From NCBI GenBank assembly GCA_016928395.1, contig JAFGKV010000267.1, positions 1 to 7,921 on the forward strand: DNA of 7,921 bases, given 5' to 3'. Below, one piece after another: positions 6,469 to 7,921 of this stretch; within the stretch, counting starts at the first letter, position 1, and every line of letters starts with the position of its first letter. Made by a program: the position numbers and the translations under genes. The notes below the pieces were generated by a model. It worked only from the letters and a program-made list of their open reading frames with translations, was not told the origin of the DNA and did no database searches. The DNA is from Candidatus Fermentibacterota bacterium (GTDB lineage Bacteria; JAFGKV01).

Positions 6469-6504
6469 AGGCAACCGTGAACTCGTAGCGCAACGAGGAA
6501 TGCC

Positions 6505-6966
6505 ATGCCGGTACGAATCCTGACGGTGCGCTTTGACAGGGGCCGCGAGGTTTTTGATGACAGCGAGCTCCAGGCGTTCCTGCTGAACAAGCGGGTGGGC
6601 AGGGTCGAGACGGCGTTCTTTCACGTTGATGGGTCGCCCTACTGGTCACTTTTGATCGAGTACGACGAGGTGTTGGAACGCGCTACCGCTCAGACCGACG
6701 AACTCGGGGAAGCGGAACGGTTGCTGCTTCAACGGCTCCGGGAGTGGCGAAAGGCCACGGCCGATGCCGAAGGCGTTCCCGCCTACTTCATCGCGACCAA
6801 TAGCCAGCTCAAAGAAGTCGCGGTGCGCTCGCCGATCTCCCGCGAGTCGCTGAAAGGCATACGAGGATTCGGTGCGCGGAGAATGGAACGATACGGCGAC
6901 AAGATCCTCGATCTGGTGAAGGCATTCCTCGACCAGGAGCCGCAGCCAACGACCCATGCGGGATGA
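6505..6966 (+). CDS. HRDC-domain protein, probable DGR accessory factor
   Basis: 153 residues; ATG 6505 has GAGGA (6495-6499) five bases upstream. Residues ~3-55 form a small N-terminal alpha/beta segment (RILTVRF, DDSELQAFL, VETAFFHVDG, YWSLLIEY) that I do not recognise as a named domain but associate with DGR-linked HRDC proteins. Residues ~70-142 are an HRDC (helicase and RNase D C-terminal) helical domain: LLLQRLREWRKATADAEG, VPAYFIATNSQLKEVAVRSP, LKGIRGFGARRMERYGDKIL. HRDC domains bind nucleic acid, and stand-alone HRDC proteins have been noted beside some DGR reverse transcriptases. No helicase or nuclease domain is attached. The gene overlaps avd by 11 bases, so the three genes are one transcription unit. 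A role in handling template RNA, cDNA or the target DNA is inferred. Confidence 0.85.
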   Translation: MPVRILTVRFDRGREVFDDSELQAFLLNKRVGRVETAFFHVDGSPYWSLLIEYDEVLERATAQTDELGEAERLLLQRLREWRKATADAEGVPAYFIATNSQLKEVAVRSPISRESLKGIRGFGARRMERYGDKILDLVKAFLDQEPQPTTHAG

Positions 6967-7318
6967 CTATCCTCTCTTTGTCCACTGGTACAAGCAGTTG
7001 GACTGGATTCTGGATACGGTTGAGCGGTTTCCTCGCAGTTCTCGGTTCACCCTTGGGTCCCGGGTGGCGGATCTTGCCCTGGGGGTCTTGGAATGCATCG
7101 TGGAAGCCATCTACACGAAGGACCGAGCCGCGATCTTGCGGCGCATCAACCTGGATTTGGAGAAACTCAGGATTCTCTTCCGCATCGCGGCCGATAGGAA
7201 GTACATTTCCCTACGTCAACTCGAGTTCATCAGCCAGGGACTCGATGAAGCGGGTCGGATGACCGGCGGCTGGAGCAAACATGAGGCGATGCAACGGGCT
7301 GTTCGAGAGAGTCATTGA
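6956..7318 (+). CDS. avd: Avd-like four-helix-bundle DGR accessory variability protein
   Basis: 120 residues, ATG 6956 overlapping the HRDC gene. The sequence is almost wholly helical: residues ~3-24 (PLFVHWYKQLDWILDTVERF), ~32-53 (LGSRVADLALGVLECIVEAI), ~56-79 (basic, RRINLDLEKLRILFRIAAD) and ~83-103 (YISLRQLEFISQGLDEAGRM), ending GGW and a short basic tail. The length, the P-R-S-S-R-F-T-L-G turn after helix 1 and the closing GRMTGGW are typical of DGR Avd and related four-helix proteins. Avd forms a positively charged pentamer that binds the reverse transcriptase and template RNA and is required for mutagenic cDNA synthesis in the studied phage system. It overlaps the reverse transcriptase frame by 38 bases. 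Confidence 0.9.
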   Translation: MRDDYPLFVHWYKQLDWILDTVERFPRSSRFTLGSRVADLALGVLECIVEAIYTKDRAAILRRINLDLEKLRILFRIAADRKYISLRQLEFISQGLDEAGRMTGGWSKHEAMQRAVRESH

Positions 7319-7921
7319 CTTCGGGAGTCTCAAGGCGGCATTCCGGAGGGCCTTCCAGGGTTCGGGGCGAAGCTATGAGGCGTGCCGGTTCAACTTCCGC
7401 CTTGAGAAGGAGCTCCTGCAGCTGGGAGCAGAACTCGCGAGCGGAACGTACTATCCTGCGCCCCATCGATACTTCGCCGTGCGCGATCCCAAGGAGCGCG
7501 AGATTGCCGTGGCGCCGTTCAGGGATAGGGTCGTCCATCACGCCGTGGTGGCGGCGATGGAACCTGTGTTTGAGCCTTCGTTCATCTACGACTCATATGC
7601 GTGTAGAGTCGGCAAGGGCACCCACGCGGCCGTTCGGCGGGCCCAGCGGTTTCTGCGATGCGCTGGCTGGTTTCTCAAGGGAGATGTCGAAAAGTTCTTC
7701 GAGAGTGTTGATCACGAGATCTTGTTAGAGTTGGTCGCACGCAAGATCAAGGATTCCCCTTTCCTTGATCTCGTCGAACGAATCGTAAGGAACACGAGGA
7801 CCCAGGGGCGCGGCCTTCCTATCGGCAATCTTACCCCAAGTTCACCTCTGATTGAGCGGAAATGGGCGATTTTGAGGGGTGTGGGGCGTGGAAAGCCTTG
7901 TCCCATATTGGGGGGAAGTTC
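7281..7921 (+). CDS. DGR reverse transcriptase, 3' end disrupted and running off the window
   Basis: Frame from ATG 7281 (GGAG at 7272-7275, overlapping avd) stays open for 213 codons to the window edge. Residues 1-185 match DGR-type/group II-like reverse transcriptases: LEKELLQLGAELASGTYYPA (41-60), YFAVRDPKEREIAVAPFRDR (64-83), VVHHAVVAAMEPVFEPSFI (84-102), YACRVGKGTHAA (106-117), WFLKGDVEKFFESVDHEIL (130-148) with the first catalytic Asp at 135, and GLPIGNLT (178-185). In the family the last block continues as SQ..AN.YL and then a YxDD active site. Here it changes to PSSPLIERKWAILRG and stays unlike the family. The other two forward frames after 7835 hit stops within about five codons and do not restore the motif, so this is a junction with foreign DNA, not a simple frameshift. 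The enzyme is therefore predicted to lack its catalytic YxDD block unless the window edge is chimeric. Confidence 0.88.
   Translation, partial: MRRCNGLFERVIDFGSLKAAFRRAFQGSGRSYEACRFNFRLEKELLQLGAELASGTYYPAPHRYFAVRDPKEREIAVAPFRDRVVHHAVVAAMEPVFEPSFIYDSYACRVGKGTHAAVRRAQRFLRCAGWFLKGDVEKFFESVDHEILLELVARKIKDSPFLDLVERIVRNTRTQGRGLPIGNLTPSSPLIERKWAILRGVGRGKPCPILGGS
7836..7921. mobile_element. Unrelated sequence replacing the RT 3' part; possible element end
   Basis: From 7836 the sequence no longer codes for reverse transcriptase. It contains CCAAGTTC at 7836-7843 and GGAAGTTC at 7914-7921, two copies of AAGTTC 78 bases apart in direct orientation, and is G-rich between. Repeated short motifs near an end occur in some insertion sequences (for example IS21-like termini), but no transposase, complete inverted repeat or target duplication is visible because the window stops. 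Confidence 0.3.

Larger units (their letters stand above)
5843..6504. other. Gene-free, palindrome-rich region between VR gene and DGR operon
   Basis: 662 bases without a convincing gene; open frames here on both strands are low-complexity shadows rich in R, P, S and A. The first ~35 bases are T-rich, then a 96-bp compound palindrome (5883-5978), then a string of short perfect hairpins and a repeated 24-base unit. The architecture resembles REP-type or MITE-like intergenic repeat clusters. No sequence matching the 3' end of the VR was found, so the template repeat is apparently not here. Any promoter for the HRDC-avd-RT operon must lie near the right end; TTGACA at 6437-6442 is a possible -35 but no convincing -10 was seen. 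Confidence 0.7.

Noticed and set aside
5843-6504. CRISPR array or tRNA in the gene-free stretch
   Set aside because: Repeats are short palindromes and a single direct pair, without regular repeat-spacer spacing; no cloverleaf with acceptor stem and CCA was found.
7315-7728. 137-residue plus-strand frame overlapping the reverse transcriptase
   Set aside because: It is out of frame with the clear RT reading starting at 7281 and is rich in R and S; the RT frame is open across the same region with family motifs.
7836-7921. Simple frameshift in the reverse transcriptase
   Set aside because: Both alternative forward frames hit stop codons within about five codons and none restores SQ..AN.YL, so a junction with other DNA fits better.

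Overview
The window is a high-G+C bacterial segment, probably from an uncultured free-living lineage. Secreted or lipoprotein-like products built from serial beta-sandwich modules, a formylglycine-generating-enzyme-like (FGE-like) C-terminal domain and hairpin-rich intergenic DNA fit that kind of genome. No rRNA, tRNA or other marker gene is present, so the phylum cannot be fixed. All convincing genes are on the + strand.

Layout. (1) 1-1505 is the 3' part of a surface or secreted protein with two immunoglobulin-like (BACON-type) modules followed by a beta-propeller of Asp-box/Ycf48-like repeats. (2) 1684-1932 is the first ~76 codons of a lipoprotein-like gene, cut off abruptly. It is a broken paralogue of the gene at 3890. 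(3) 1912-3671 is an AbiE type IV toxin-antitoxin module: a 13-bp inverted-repeat operator, the AbiEi antitoxin/repressor, and the AbiEii nucleotidyltransferase toxin overlapping it by 4 bp. It begins exactly where the broken lipoprotein gene stops. (4) 3890-5842 is an intact 650-residue lipoprotein-like protein with three related repeats, one BACON-type module and a C-terminal FGE-like/C-type-lectin domain whose last ~40 codons look like a diversity-generating retroelement (DGR) variable region. (5) 5843-6504 is a gene-free stretch packed with palindromes, including a 96-bp compound hairpin just after the variable region. (6) 6505 to the window end is a tightly overlapping HRDC protein - Avd - reverse transcriptase operon, the machinery of a DGR.

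The central finding is therefore a DGR. The FGE-like protein is the likely diversified target, and the HRDC, Avd and reverse transcriptase proteins are the likely machinery for copying an adenine-mutagenised template repeat into its 3' end. Two features make this copy unusual. The reverse transcriptase matches its family through the IGNLT block (residue 185) and then switches to unrelated sequence, so the catalytic YxDD block is not present where expected. No template repeat is visible in the window. The element may be decayed, recently interrupted, or chimeric at the contig edge. The reverse transcriptase frame starts at 7281 and stays open to the end of the window.

The truncated lipoprotein at 1684 may be a former second member of the target family whose 3' end, including any variable region, was lost when the AbiE module arrived.
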